Shown piece by piece: positions 24,046 through 32,090 of a stretch of DNA of 64,000 bases. The notes below the pieces were generated by a model, which saw only the letters and a list, made by a program, of their open reading frames with translations, searched no databases and was not told the DNA's origin. The DNA is taken from positions 62,001-126,000 of the forward strand of contig NZ_FOAZ01000006.1 in the NCBI RefSeq assembly GCF_900109465.1. The letters are read 5' to 3'. The translations under genes were made by a program, and so were the position numbers. The number at the start of each line of letters is the position of its first letter. Within the stretch, counting starts at the first letter, position 1. The DNA is from Streptacidiphilus jiangxiensis (GTDB lineage: Bacteria; Actinomycetota; Actinomycetes; Streptomycetales; Streptomycetaceae).

Positions 24046-26240
24046 GCGGGGAATCGGGCGCTCGGGGCGGCAAGGCCGCCGCCCCGACGCCGCCCGGCGC
24101 CGCGACACCGCCGGGCACGGAGGTGCACACCACGGATGTGCACGCGGCCGTCTCCGCCGTGTGGCGGCTGGAGTCGGCACGGATCGTGGCCGCGCTGGTG
24201 CGGATCGTGCGGGACGTGGGCGCGGCCGAGGAGCTCGCGCAGGACGCGATGGTGGCCGCGCTGGAGCAGTGGCCGGCCACCGGCGTGCCGAACAACCCGG
24301 CCGCCTGGCTCACGACCATCGCCAAGCGCCGCGCCGTGGACCGGATCCGCCGCGAGCAGCGCGAGGAACGCAAGCAGGCCGAACTCGCACGCGAACGGGA
24401 CCGCGGGGAGCCCGTACAACCCGCCGACGAGGTGGGCGAGGTGGGCGACGGCGACGCGGGCGACGAGTCCGCCGACGTGCTGCGCCTGCTGCTCCTCACC
24501 TGCCACCCCGCCCTGCCGCCGCAGGCGCGGATCGCGCTGACGCTGCGCCTGTTGGCCGGCCTGACACCGGACGAGATCGCGCGCGCCCTGCTGCTGGACA
24601 CCACGACCGTCACCCGCCGGATCGCCGACGGCAAACGCATCCTCGCGCACCAGCGCGTCGACTTCTCGGCCGCACCCGCCGCCGAGGAGGTGTCCGAACG
24701 GATCGGCGCCGCGCTCGAGGTCGTCTACCTGGTGTTCAACGAGGGCTACGCGGCCACCTCCGGCGAGGACCTGATCCGCCCCGAGCTGTGCCTGACGGCG
24801 CTGCGACTCGGCCGACTCCTGGCCCGGCTCGCCCCGCGCGAGCCGGAGGCACACGCCCTGGTCGCCCTCATGGAGCTGCAGGCCTCCCGGCAGGCCGCGC
24901 GAACCGGTCCCGACGGGGAACCGGTCCAACTGCACGAGCAGAACCGGGGCCGGTGGGATCCGCTGCTGATCCGCCGGGGTTTCGAGGCGATGCTGCGCGC
25001 CCGCGACCTGCTCGCCGGTGACCGGCCGGGGCCACCAGGCCCGTATCTGCTGCAGGCGGCCATCGCCGTCTGCCACGCCCAGGCCCGCACGGACGAGGAC
25101 ACCGACTGGACGCAGATCGCCGCGCTCTACCAGGCGCTGAGCCATCTCCTGCCGACGCCCGTCGTCCAGCTGAACCGGGCGGTGGCGGTGGGCCGGGCCG
25201 AGGGCCCGCAGGCGGGGCTGGACCTGCTCGACTCGCTCCGACTGGATCCGACCCTCCAGGACTACCACCTGCTGCCGAGCGTCCGGGCCGACCTGCTCCA
25301 GCGCCTGGGGCGCACAACGGAGGCCCGCTCGGAGTTCCGTCGCGCCGCCGGTCTCACCCGCAACGACGCCGAGCGCGCCTTCCTGCTGCGCCGCGCCGAG
25401 GCGCTGAGCCGCACGGAACCGCGGGGCGGTGCCGACGCGCAGGGCGGTGACGGCTCCATCGGCCGGCAACTCGGCCAGGCAGCAGACGAGTTCCTGGCAG
25501 GTACCGGGTGGGGTGCCGCGACCCGGCGGTCGTACGCGCAGACCATGCACCGCCTGTGTGCCGGGCTCGGCGCGACCGCTCCGCTGGACGAGGTGACGGC
25601 CGACCAGGTCGCGCGCGTCTTCCGCGCCGCCTGGGGCGCGGCGGCGCCCGCGACCTGGAACCGGCACCGCGCCACGTTGCGCTCCTTCGCGGCCTGGGCA
25701 GGGCAGGACGCGCTGGCCGACGCCGTTCCCCGTCGTGCGACGGACGCCGCACGCGTCGCCGCCCCCACCTCGGCGCCGGGCACCCTCGGCGGCGGCCGCG
25801 CACCGTCCCAAGCCGCCCTGCCCCGCGAGGTGTTGCGCTCCCTGCTGCGTGATCCGGCGATCCCGGCGCGCGACCGGCTGCTGTGGCGGGTGCTGCACGA
25901 GTCCGGGGCGACGGTCACCGCCGTACTGGCCCTGAACGTCCAGGACGTCGACCTGCCCCACGACCGCGCCCGCTCGGGGCGGTCGTTCATCTGCTGGCGC
26001 CCTGCAACCACGTCCCACGTGGCCCAGTTGGCGGGCGGACGGACCAGCGGCCCGCTCTTCCTCAGCGCCCGCCGCCCGGCTCCCGCCCGCACCCCTGCCG
26101 ACGCGGCCGACCTGTGTCCGCAGACCGGACGGCGCCGCCTGTCCTACGAGCGAGCGGAATACCAGTTCAAGCAGGCCACCCGCCAACTCGACCCGGCCGG
26201 AGTCGGTTTCACCCTCCGCCTGCTCCGGACCGGCCGCTGA
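24042..26240 (+). CDS. ECF42-type sigma factor fused to a truncated tyrosine recombinase
   Basis: The frame is continuous for 732 residues from the GTG at 24042. Residues 1-457 are a normal ECF42 sigma factor: region 2 (VRIVRDVGAAEELAQDAMVA, NPAAWLTTIAKRRAVDRIRRE), region 4 (LTPDEIARALLLDTTTVTRR) and the long helical C-terminal extension with VYLVFNEGYAAT. Residues about 468-732 match a streptomycete phage-type integrase: a SAM-like core-binding domain (AATRRSYAQTMHRL) and part of the catalytic domain (RDRLLWRVLHESGATVTAVL, GPLFLSARR, RRRLSYERAEYQFKQATRQL). The first catalytic Arg position is altered, and the protein stops at TLRLLRTGR, before the His-x-x-Arg and Tyr motifs. The recombinase half must be inactive. 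Confidence 0.9.
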   Translation: MSGESGARGGKAAAPTPPGAATPPGTEVHTTDVHAAVSAVWRLESARIVAALVRIVRDVGAAEELAQDAMVAALEQWPATGVPNNPAAWLTTIAKRRAVDRIRREQREERKQAELARERDRGEPVQPADEVGEVGDGDAGDESADVLRLLLLTCHPALPPQARIALTLRLLAGLTPDEIARALLLDTTTVTRRIADGKRILAHQRVDFSAAPAAEEVSERIGAALEVVYLVFNEGYAATSGEDLIRPELCLTALRLGRLLARLAPREPEAHALVALMELQASRQAARTGPDGEPVQLHEQNRGRWDPLLIRRGFEAMLRARDLLAGDRPGPPGPYLLQAAIAVCHAQARTDEDTDWTQIAALYQALSHLLPTPVVQLNRAVAVGRAEGPQAGLDLLDSLRLDPTLQDYHLLPSVRADLLQRLGRTTEARSEFRRAAGLTRNDAERAFLLRRAEALSRTEPRGGADAQGGDGSIGRQLGQAADEFLAGTGWGAATRRSYAQTMHRLCAGLGATAPLDEVTADQVARVFRAAWGAAAPATWNRHRATLRSFAAWAGQDALADAVPRRATDAARVAAPTSAPGTLGGGRAPSQAALPREVLRSLLRDPAIPARDRLLWRVLHESGATVTAVLALNVQDVDLPHDRARSGRSFICWRPATTSHVAQLAGGRTSGPLFLSARRPAPARTPADAADLCPQTGRRRLSYERAEYQFKQATRQLDPAGVGFTLRLLRTGR

Positions 26241-26254
26241 ACCCCGCGCCTCGT

Positions 26255-26276
26255 CCCACGGGTGTACACCCGTGGG
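26255..26276. promoter_or_regulatory. 22-bp perfect palindrome after the sigma-integrase fusion
   Basis: The 22 bases centred on GGTGTACACC are fully self-complementary (arms CCCACGGGTGT and ACACCCGTGGG), starting 15 bases after the stop at 26240. CGTGGGC recurs at about 26303 and 26339, and the last copy is part of a small hairpin with GCCCACG at 26350-26356. It could be a terminator, an operator for the following gene, or a recombination remnant. Confidence 0.55.
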
Positions 26277-26405
26277 CCCCCGCTCGGCCCGAATGATCAA
26301 TCCGTGGGCCGAAGCGCCCGTGCGAGGGCGGATGACAGCGTGGGCTCGTGCCCACGGAACCGCCGTGACGGCACGCATGACGATCCGTCACCAGGGGGAG
26401 GGTCC

Positions 26406-27650
26406 GTGACCACCACACCGATCACCGGCCACAGCATCATGACGCGTCGACGCCTGCTGGGAGCCACGCTGGCCGCAGGGGCGGCCCTGCCGCTCGCCGC
26501 CGTCACGGGCCCGTCGGCCTGGGCGACACCGCGCAGGCCGACCAACTCCGGCGCCGCCCCCGCCCCCGAGCGGCTGACCCTGCCCGCGCCGACCGGGCCG
26601 TACCCGGTCGGCCAGGTCCCGCTGCACCTCGTCGACCGGTCCCGCCCCGACGCGATCGCCGGCCCCGGGCACTTCCGCGAGTTGATGGCCACCGTCTGGT
26701 ACCCCGCAGCCCGGCAGCACCTCCACCGGTATCCGGTGGCGCCCTGGATCCCTTCCGGCGCGCTCAAGCCGTTCCTGGCCGACGTCGGCTTCAGCGCCCT
26801 GGCCGACCTGGCGCCGTCGACCTCCGCCCACGTGGGCGCGCCGGTGCGGCGCACGGAGGGCAGGCTGCCCGTCCTCGTCTACTCGCACGGCGCCCACAGC
26901 CACCAGGGCGACCACACGACCATGGTCCAGGAGCTGGCCAGCCACGGCTACGCGGTGGTGACGGTGGCCCACCAGTACGACACCTACACCGAGTTCCCGG
27001 ACGGCCGGATCGGCGTCCCGAGCCACGACCCCACCGCCCCCACGTTCCCGGGCGACTTCGCCCGGGACCTGCGGTTCGTCCTCGACTGCGTCGAACGGCT
27101 CGCGGCCGGCAACAACCCCGACGTCGACCGCCGCCCGCTCCCCGACGGACTGCTCGGCGCCCTCGACCCCCGCCGCATGGGCGCCTTCGGCTGGTCCAAG
27201 GGCGGCACCGCCACCGCCTGCGCCACCCTCGCCGACCACCGCATCCGCGCCGGCCTCAGCCTCGACGGCCCCATGCAGATGAACCCGCCGCTGACCGGCA
27301 CCCTGGACCGGCCGTTCATGATGATGACGGCGGTCTTCACCCGCGCCCAGGACCCCGCCGCCGCCCGCTTCTGGTCCAACCTGCGCGGCTGGCGCCTCAA
27401 CGTCCAGGCCCAGGGCGCGGTCCACTCCTCCTACGGCGACGAGGAAGCCCTGTTCCCGCAGGTGGCCAAGGTGTTCGACTGGAACGCGGGCCAGCTCCAG
27501 AACTGGATCGGCACCCTCGATCCGACCCAGGGCGTCCGGATCCAGCAGGCCTACCCGCTCGCCTTCTTCGACGAGCACCTGCGCCACCGGCACGAGCGCC
27601 TCCTCACCGGCCCCTCCCCCGCCTTCCCGGCGGTGACGTTCCTCCCGTGA
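26406..27650 (+). CDS. Exported alpha/beta-hydrolase, lipase/PAF-acetylhydrolase-like
   Basis: A 414-residue protein; the GTG at 26406 follows a GGGGGAGGG ribosome site. A Tat-type signal is visible (MTRRRLLGATLAAGAALPLA, then ATP), so it is secreted. The catalytic domain shows the oxyanion segment LPVLVYSHGAHSHQGDHTT and the nucleophile elbow MGAFGWSKGGTATA, with Ser replacing the first small residue pattern (GWSKGG). A late His (GAVHSSYGDEEAL) is the likely catalytic base. This is the fold of PAF-acetylhydrolase-like and chlorophyllase-type esterases. Substrate probably a lipid or polyester, inferred only from the family. Confidence 0.87.
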   Translation: MTTTPITGHSIMTRRRLLGATLAAGAALPLAAVTGPSAWATPRRPTNSGAAPAPERLTLPAPTGPYPVGQVPLHLVDRSRPDAIAGPGHFRELMATVWYPAARQHLHRYPVAPWIPSGALKPFLADVGFSALADLAPSTSAHVGAPVRRTEGRLPVLVYSHGAHSHQGDHTTMVQELASHGYAVVTVAHQYDTYTEFPDGRIGVPSHDPTAPTFPGDFARDLRFVLDCVERLAAGNNPDVDRRPLPDGLLGALDPRRMGAFGWSKGGTATACATLADHRIRAGLSLDGPMQMNPPLTGTLDRPFMMMTAVFTRAQDPAAARFWSNLRGWRLNVQAQGAVHSSYGDEEALFPQVAKVFDWNAGQLQNWIGTLDPTQGVRIQQAYPLAFFDEHLRHRHERLLTGPSPAFPAVTFLP

Positions 27651-27668
27651 GCCGGGCCGCTCCGCCGT

Positions 27669-27692
27669 GCCCCCTGGTGCGCACCAGGGGGC
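27669..27692. promoter_or_regulatory. 24-bp perfect palindrome before a hypothetical membrane gene
   Basis: The 24 bases centred on GGTGCGCACC are completely self-complementary (arm GCCCCCTGGTGC). The element starts 19 bases after the hydrolase stop and ends 18 bases before the next ATG. It can fold as a hairpin terminator for the hydrolase, or bind a dimeric repressor for the gene at 27711. Confidence 0.55.
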
Positions 27693-27710
27693 TGTGGTCT
27701 CATCACCTGC

Positions 27711-28253
27711 ATGGACGGAAGCGTGGCAGCCGTCATCGGCGCGGCGGTGGGGGCGGCCGGAGGCCTCGGCGGCGGTTGGCTGTCGGTCTTCAGCCAGAGT
27801 CGGCGCCAGCGCGACCAGCAGCGAGTCGAACGCGACCGCTGGCGTGACGACATCCGACGGGACGCCTACGCGGCGTTCCTCACCGCGACACGCGAGTTGA
27901 CCGCGGCCTGGTGGAAGATGGCCGACCAGCTCTCGGACCACGAGGACACCACCACAGCCGAATGGCGCACGGCCTTCGCCGAAACCCACGACGCCTACGC
28001 CCGGTTCAGCGCGGCCTCCTCCGGAGTCGCGATAGCCGGCCCCGGCCGGACGGCCGAGGCCGCGGCCGCTCTGCACATCGCCATGCGCGAGTGGGCGGGC
28101 GTCGGAACCGAGTGGGCCCGCGCGGCGATCGGCGACGGAACGACCCACCGGAGCCGCTACCTGCCCCGGTTCGCGGAGTCCTCCGACGCCAAGCGGGAGC
28201 CTCTGGCCGCGTTCCAGCGGGCCGCCCGGGAAGCCCTGGAGACGGAACAGTGA
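27711..28253 (+). CDS. Hypothetical membrane-anchored protein
   Basis: A 180-residue protein with one N-terminal hydrophobic stretch (VAAVIGAAVGAAGGLGGGWLSVF) followed by a highly charged helix (RRQRDQQRVERDRWRDDIRRDAY, shown here as a description of its Arg/Asp content) and a largely helical remainder. This layout, a short anchor plus coiled-coil-like segment, is common in small actinobacterial proteins of unknown function. No Shine-Dalgarno is evident at the ATG at 27711, which may be near-leaderless. It ends at a strong bidirectional terminator. Confidence 0.75.
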   Translation: MDGSVAAVIGAAVGAAGGLGGGWLSVFSQSRRQRDQQRVERDRWRDDIRRDAYAAFLTATRELTAAWWKMADQLSDHEDTTTAEWRTAFAETHDAYARFSAASSGVAIAGPGRTAEAAAALHIAMREWAGVGTEWARAAIGDGTTHRSRYLPRFAESSDAKREPLAAFQRAAREALETEQ

Positions 28254-28298
28254 ACTGGCCGGAGCCCTCCCCGTCGGCGGGGAGGGCTCCGGCCAGTT
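28253..28298. terminator. Strong bidirectional terminator
   Basis: A perfect 20-bp stem: the left arm (28253-28272) begins AACTGGCCGG and ends CTCCCC, the loop is GTCGGC, and the right arm (28279-28298) ends GGCCAGTT. It starts on the last base of the upstream stop codon and lies 16 bases from the end of the opposing gene. It therefore serves both convergent genes. Confidence 0.88.
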
Positions 28299-28313
28299 CC
28301 TTCGGTCTGCGGC

Positions 28314-28583
28314 CTACTTGAACCAGTAACGCACGCCGTGGTGGTGCGAGCACGTGCCGGAGCTGTGACGGCTCTCGGAGATCGTGCGGTCCTTGCACTG
28401 CGCCGTCTCGTACTTGTTCGCCGGACGCTGGTGGTGCGTCCAGCCGCACAGGCCCGTCGTGTGGCTCACGCAGTGGTGCGCGGTGTTCGTGACCGGCAGG
28501 ACGGAGCTGGCCGAGGCCACCGTCGCAGGAACGACGGCGAGAGCGGCGGCAGCCAGACCGGCCGCGAGGGTCTTGCGAAGCAA
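28314..28583 (-). CDS. Small secreted DUF3761-type protein
   Basis: Eighty-nine residues with a clear signal peptide (MLRKTLAAGLAAAALAVVPA, cleavage near ASA). The mature 60 residues are rich in His and Cys: THHQRPANKYETAQCKDRT followed by ISESRHSSGTCSHHHGVRYW. The CxDxTxSxSxHxSGTCSHHxGV pattern is that of DUF3761, a small extracellular domain in bacteria and phages with unknown function. The His/Cys content suggests metal binding or disulfides. No neighbour suggests a role. Confidence 0.82.
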   Translation of the reverse strand: MLRKTLAAGLAAAALAVVPATVASASSVLPVTNTAHHCVSHTTGLCGWTHHQRPANKYETAQCKDRTISESRHSSGTCSHHHGVRYWFK

Positions 28584-28956
28584 GATCTCTCCTTGGTGGG
28601 AAGCAGGTTAGGCGCAGAACCTATCGCGACATGACTGACGGACTGTATGAAGTCCCGAAAATCGCCCCACCTCAGTCCTCGGCGATGACCGAAAACGGTG
28701 TGCGGACGGGAGCCACGCGGACTGCCCTCGGTGCGGAAGCGGCGCCCTGGTGCAGCCGGAGGAGGTCGATCCGGACCCGCGCCATCGCCGGATCTTCGCT
28801 CCGCGCCGCCTCACCTGCCTGCGTTGCGCCCCGGCACGGGTGGCTGTGGGCGGACAACCCGCAGCACCTCACCGAACCGCGACGAGATACTGCACGCCGT
28901 CACCCGGATCCGTGGCTCACTCGTGGGCGGGCCAAGGCCCGGACGGGCGGCGTCGG
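28584..28956. other. 373-base gap without a supported gene
   Basis: This gap lies between the DUF3761 gene start and the end of the SRAP gene. The first 100 bases are AT-richer and presumably hold the DUF3761 promoter and its 5' leader. Short open frames exist on both strands in the rest, but none has a ribosome site, family resemblance or clean codon pattern. Confidence 0.6.
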
Positions 28957-29700
28957 TCAGGCGTCTGCGGGAGTCGGCGGCGGGTCCAGGAGCTCGGGGC
29001 CGTTGTTGCGGACGTTGTTGACGGCCAGGGAGACCTGGCGGGCGGCGAGGTGGCCGGCGGCGGGTTCGGTGAGGAGGGCGCGGAGCTCGTGGGGGTCCTG
29101 GTGGGAGGGATCGAGCCAGGCCTCGAAGTCGGGGCGCTCGATGGCGAGCGGCATGCGCGGGTGGACCCGTCCCGCGGCGTCGGTGGCCTCGGTGGTGATG
29201 ATGGTGCAGGTGGCCCACCAGGCCAGGGGGTCGTCCTCGTCGCGGGTCTTGTCGCGCCACCACTCGTACAGGCCCGCGAGGGCCATCGGCGCGCTGTCCT
29301 CGGGGGCGATGTACCAGGGCTGCTTGTAGGCCTTGCGGCCCTCCGCTGCCGGCTCCGCGGTCCACTCGTAGAAGCCGTCCGCCGGCAGCAGGCAGCGGCG
29401 CTTGGTGAAGGCGCGGCGGAAGGCGGGCTTCTCGTGCACGGTCTCCACCCGGGCGTTGATCATCCGGGAGCCGACGGACGGGTCCTTCGCCCAGGACGGC
29501 ACCAACCCCCACCGCAGCGCCCGCAGCTCGCGGCCCAGCTCACCGGTCTCCCGGTCCGGGCGTTCCAGGACCGCCCACACGTCGTCCGTGGGAGCGACGT
29601 TCCACGACGGAGCCAGGGTCTCGGTCGGATTCCACCGGGTGACCTCGAACAGCTCGACGAGGTCCTCGGGCTTGCGGGAAGACGCATAGCGGCCGCACAT
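28957..29700 (-). CDS. SRAP-domain protein (YedK/HMCES type)
   Basis: A 247-residue protein that starts Met-Cys-Gly-Arg-Tyr, so the catalytic Cys2 is in place after Met removal. Other family hallmarks are WNVAPTDDVWAVL (Asn), RWGLVPSWAKDP, MINARVETVHEKPAFR, RCLLPADGFYEW (with the conserved Glu) and HPRMPLAI (His). SRAP proteins form a covalent thiazolidine link to abasic sites in single-stranded DNA, shielding them from strand breakage. It is a housekeeping genome-protection gene, divergent from an acetyltransferase. Confidence 0.95.
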   Translation of the reverse strand: MCGRYASSRKPEDLVELFEVTRWNPTETLAPSWNVAPTDDVWAVLERPDRETGELGRELRALRWGLVPSWAKDPSVGSRMINARVETVHEKPAFRRAFTKRRCLLPADGFYEWTAEPAAEGRKAYKQPWYIAPEDSAPMALAGLYEWWRDKTRDEDDPLAWWATCTIITTEATDAAGRVHPRMPLAIERPDFEAWLDPSHQDPHELRALLTEPAAGHLAARQVSLAVNNVRNNGPELLDPPPTPADA

Positions 29701-29772
29701 GCCGCCAGCTTGCCACGCCGACCGCACGGATGGGGCGGATGTGGCGCTCGGCGCGGCTGGCATGATGCTCGG

Positions 29773-30366
29773 ATGATCGTTCCGATTCCCGCAGTGGTGC
29801 CGCCGGGCCGGCTGGGCGGGGCCGAGCAGCCGGTGTTCGTCCTGGCCGGAGGCCTCGAGCTGCGGCCGTGGACGCCGGACGACGCCGGGGCCCTCGCGAC
29901 CGCGAGCACGGACCCGGACGTCCAGCACTGGAACCGCCTCGGCCTCCTCTCCCCTGACGACGCCCGGGAACGGATCGGCCGCTGGGATCAGCGTCGGCGG
30001 GAGGAGAAGGCGGCGATCTGGGCCGTCGCGGAGCCGGGCGGCGGTGCCGCGGTGGGGCTGATCGGTCTGGCCGACATCGATCTCGCCGGTGGCAGCGCCG
30101 AGTTCCTGTACTGGCTGCTCCCGGCCGGCCGGGGCCGCGGGGCCATGGTCGACGCCGTCGTCCGGATCAGCCGGTGGGCCCTCGACGACCTGGGCCTGCA
30201 CCGCCTGCGCATCACCCACTCGGTGGCCAACGAGGCCTCCTGCCGCGTCGCGCAGAAGGCCGGGTTCGCACGGGAGGGGACGATGCGCAGCGCCCTGCTG
30301 CACGCCGACGGCTGGCACGACGAGCATCTGCACGCCCGCGTCCAGGGTGACGCCTGGCCGTCCTGA
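29773..30366 (+). CDS. GNAT acetyltransferase, RimJ/RimL-like
   Basis: A 197-residue protein with the ATG at 29773. ELRPWTPDDAGALATASTDP at the start, then EFLYWLLPAGRGRGAMVDAV (acetyl-CoA loop), and HRLRITHSVANEASCRVAQKAGFAREG define the RimJ/RimL-like GNAT subfamily. It is divergent from the SRAP gene with only 72 bases between the starts, so the two may share a control region. The substrate is unknown. Confidence 0.9.
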   Translation: MIVPIPAVVPPGRLGGAEQPVFVLAGGLELRPWTPDDAGALATASTDPDVQHWNRLGLLSPDDARERIGRWDQRRREEKAAIWAVAEPGGGAAVGLIGLADIDLAGGSAEFLYWLLPAGRGRGAMVDAVVRISRWALDDLGLHRLRITHSVANEASCRVAQKAGFAREGTMRSALLHADGWHDEHLHARVQGDAWPS

Positions 30367-30456
30367 CGAGAGCGCCCGCACGGACCCCGCCGCCCGGGCG
30401 CGCGACGAGTACGATGCGGGCGACAGCAGACCGCCCACCGCGGAGAGGGGGAAGTG

Positions 30457-30678
30457 ATGGGGCAGACAATCACCACGCTCGTGCCGGTGGCGGTCCTCCT
30501 CGCCACGGTGTTCTGGGTGTACCGGGACGCCACGCTCCGCGCGCGGCGCGGGAGGCCGGTCTACTTCTCGGTCGGCTCCCTCGAAGTGAGCCGGCCCGCG
30601 ACCTGGGCGCTCGGCTGCCTGTGCCTGTGGATCCTTGTCACGCCCCTCTACCTCACCTGCCGGCGCCAGGCCGGTTGA
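30457..30678 (+). CDS. Small two-helix membrane protein
   Basis: Seventy-three residues from the ATG at 30457 (a GTG three bases earlier is also possible) behind GGAGAGGGGG. Two hydrophobic helices are visible: ITTLVPVAVLLATVFWVY and TWALGCLCLWILVTPLYLTC, separated by a basic loop (RDATLRARRGRP). No family is recognised. The 3' end overlaps the convergent phosphatase gene by 26 bases, which is unusual but compatible with both being real because the membrane pattern and ribosome site are good. Confidence 0.7.
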   Translation: MGQTITTLVPVAVLLATVFWVYRDATLRARRGRPVYFSVGSLEVSRPATWALGCLCLWILVTPLYLTCRRQAG

Positions 30679-31243
30679 CCTCGCCGCCGCTCCAGTCGGC
30701 GGGCAGTGCGTAGTGCCAGCCCGGCCGCCAGGGTGGTGGGTCGGCGAGGACGTCGCGCAGGCGGGCGCCGGTGAGCAGGGCGTCGAGGGACCACCGGTTC
30801 GCCGAGTGGGCGATCAGCAGGATCCGGGACCCGTCGCGTTCCGAAGCGAGCAGGTCGCGGAGGAAGGACGCGGTGGCGGCGAGGACGTCGCAGTAGCTCT
30901 GACCACCCGGGAAGGGGTCCGTGAGGCGCCGCACCCGCTGTTCCGCGATGGCCGCGGCGGGCGCGCCGTTGAGCGCGCCGTAGTCGCACTCGCGCAGGCG
31001 GCGGTCCTGGCGGAGCTCGGGCCCACCACCCCCGGGCGGGAAGGCGATCTGCGCCGTCTCGACGGCGCGGTACAGGTCGGAGCTGTACACGGCCGCGAAC
31101 CCGCCGCCGCGCCGCCGCTCCCCCAGCTCGTCGGCCTGACGCCGCCCGAGCGGCGAGAGGCGGCCCGGGAGCCAACCGGTGGCGATGCCGGCCTCGTTGT
31201 CGACCGTGGTCGCGTGCGTCTCGTAGACGAGCTCGAGGGCCAT
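30653..31243 (-). CDS. Histidine-phosphatase superfamily protein with altered RHG motif
   Basis: A 196-residue phosphoglycerate-mutase-like protein from the ATG at 31243. The usual N-terminal RHG is replaced by ETHATTVDNEAG; the His is kept but the Arg and Gly are not. Downstream family features are present: GRLSPLGRRQADELGERR, VYSSDLYRAVETAQIAF, LRECDYGALNGAP, PFPGGQSYCDV and ILLIAHSANRWSLDALL with the second His. Relatives with a T-H motif occur in actinobacteria, so activity is possible. The acceptor substrate is unknown. Confidence 0.86.
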   Translation of the reverse strand: MALELVYETHATTVDNEAGIATGWLPGRLSPLGRRQADELGERRRGGGFAAVYSSDLYRAVETAQIAFPPGGGGPELRQDRRLRECDYGALNGAPAAAIAEQRVRRLTDPFPGGQSYCDVLAATASFLRDLLASERDGSRILLIAHSANRWSLDALLTGARLRDVLADPPPWRPGWHYALPADWSGGEVNRPGAGR

Positions 31244-31350
31244 CGGGGCTCTCCCCTCCGCCGTGCTTGCGCTGCGCTGCGGTCGCCGATGGACGCCCTG
31301 CCCGAGGACGTACCCGGCCGGCCGACCCACGACTCCTCACCGCCTGCGAC

Positions 31351-31416
31351 CTGGTCGACGCCGGCTACACGACCGGCGACGTCCTCACCGTCGACGGCGG
31401 CTGGCACATCGTCTGA
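31351..31416 (+). pseudogene. Remnant: 3' end of an SDR dehydrogenase gene
   Basis: The plus-strand frame ending at the TGA at 31414-31416 reads DLVDAGYTTGDVLTVDGGWH and then IV. This is the characteristic C-terminal segment of short-chain dehydrogenases (YVTGxVLxVDGGW). No Rossmann motif or SxxxYxxxK site precedes it. It lies just upstream of a phosphatase gene on the opposite strand, so an SDR gene appears to have been deleted down to about 22 codons. Confidence 0.55.
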
Positions 31417-31454
31417 CCGAGGAACGCGCGGATGCGAGGAGTCGGGAGCCTCCG

Positions 31455-31868
31455 TCAGCGCACGACGGTCACGCTGACCGGTGCGGACTCCCCCTCCAGC
31501 CAGGTCCGGCCGCCGGCCCCGGACTGCACGCCCTCCAGCACCGCGCGCAGCTGCAGCACGCCGGGGTGCCCGGCACGGACCAAGCCGTACGCGGACGCCT
31601 CCTGGCGCGTGGTGTCGACGGTTCGACCGCACCACACGGTCTGCCAGGCGCCGCGCGCGCCGTACCGCTCCTGGACGCACAGCCGCTGCCGGCCGACGGC
31701 GTCGTCGGCGCCGGATCCGCTCACGCTGAACCACTGCCCGACATGCTGGGTGTGCGGGCGGACCTGGAAGTCGATGCTGCTCTTCGCGGACGCCGTGCCG
31801 ATCCCGGCGACGGCGACGGTGCCGGCCATGGCGCCGACGGCGAGCAGACGGGCAAAGGTCTGGAACAC
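31455..31868 (-). CDS. Small secreted protein
   Basis: A 137-residue protein; the GTG at 31868 follows GAGGGGG. Signal peptide MFQTFARLLAVGAMAGTVAV with cleavage near TASA. The mature domain appears beta-rich (SIDFQVRPHTQHVGQWFSVS, RLCVQERYGARGAWQTVWCG, LEGESAPVSVTVV) and has two cysteines that could form a disulfide. It looks like a small Ig-like or jelly-roll extracellular domain, but no family is recognised. Divergent from the membrane protein at 32091. Confidence 0.8.
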   Translation of the reverse strand: MFQTFARLLAVGAMAGTVAVAGIGTASAKSSIDFQVRPHTQHVGQWFSVSGSGADDAVGRQRLCVQERYGARGAWQTVWCGRTVDTTRQEASAYGLVRAGHPGVLQLRAVLEGVQSGAGGRTWLEGESAPVSVTVVR

Positions 31869-32090
31869 TGCGATCCCCCTCAGAAGGTGTCCTTGGTGAC
31901 ATCTGCCGTCACGTCGGTCCGGAGCCTCCGGTTGCCGGTCCGCCCCGATTCCGGCCGCACGGCGGGGAAGCACCCCGCCGACCGACCGCCCCGCCCCCTC
32001 CGCCGGGCCGGGTCGGCGCCCAACCGGGGAACACGACAGGCCTGTTCGGACGTCAACAGGAGCAACGGGGTAACGGGGACGGGGCAGTCG

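Noticed and set aside
26255..26276. Palindromes at 26255 and 27669 as parts of a CRISPR or repeat array
   Set aside because: They are different sequences, each single, with no regular spacing or spacers.
28672..28872. 66-codon minus-strand frame in the 28584-28956 gap
   Set aside because: No ribosome site, no family resemblance and Arg/Ala-rich composition typical of chance frames in this genome.
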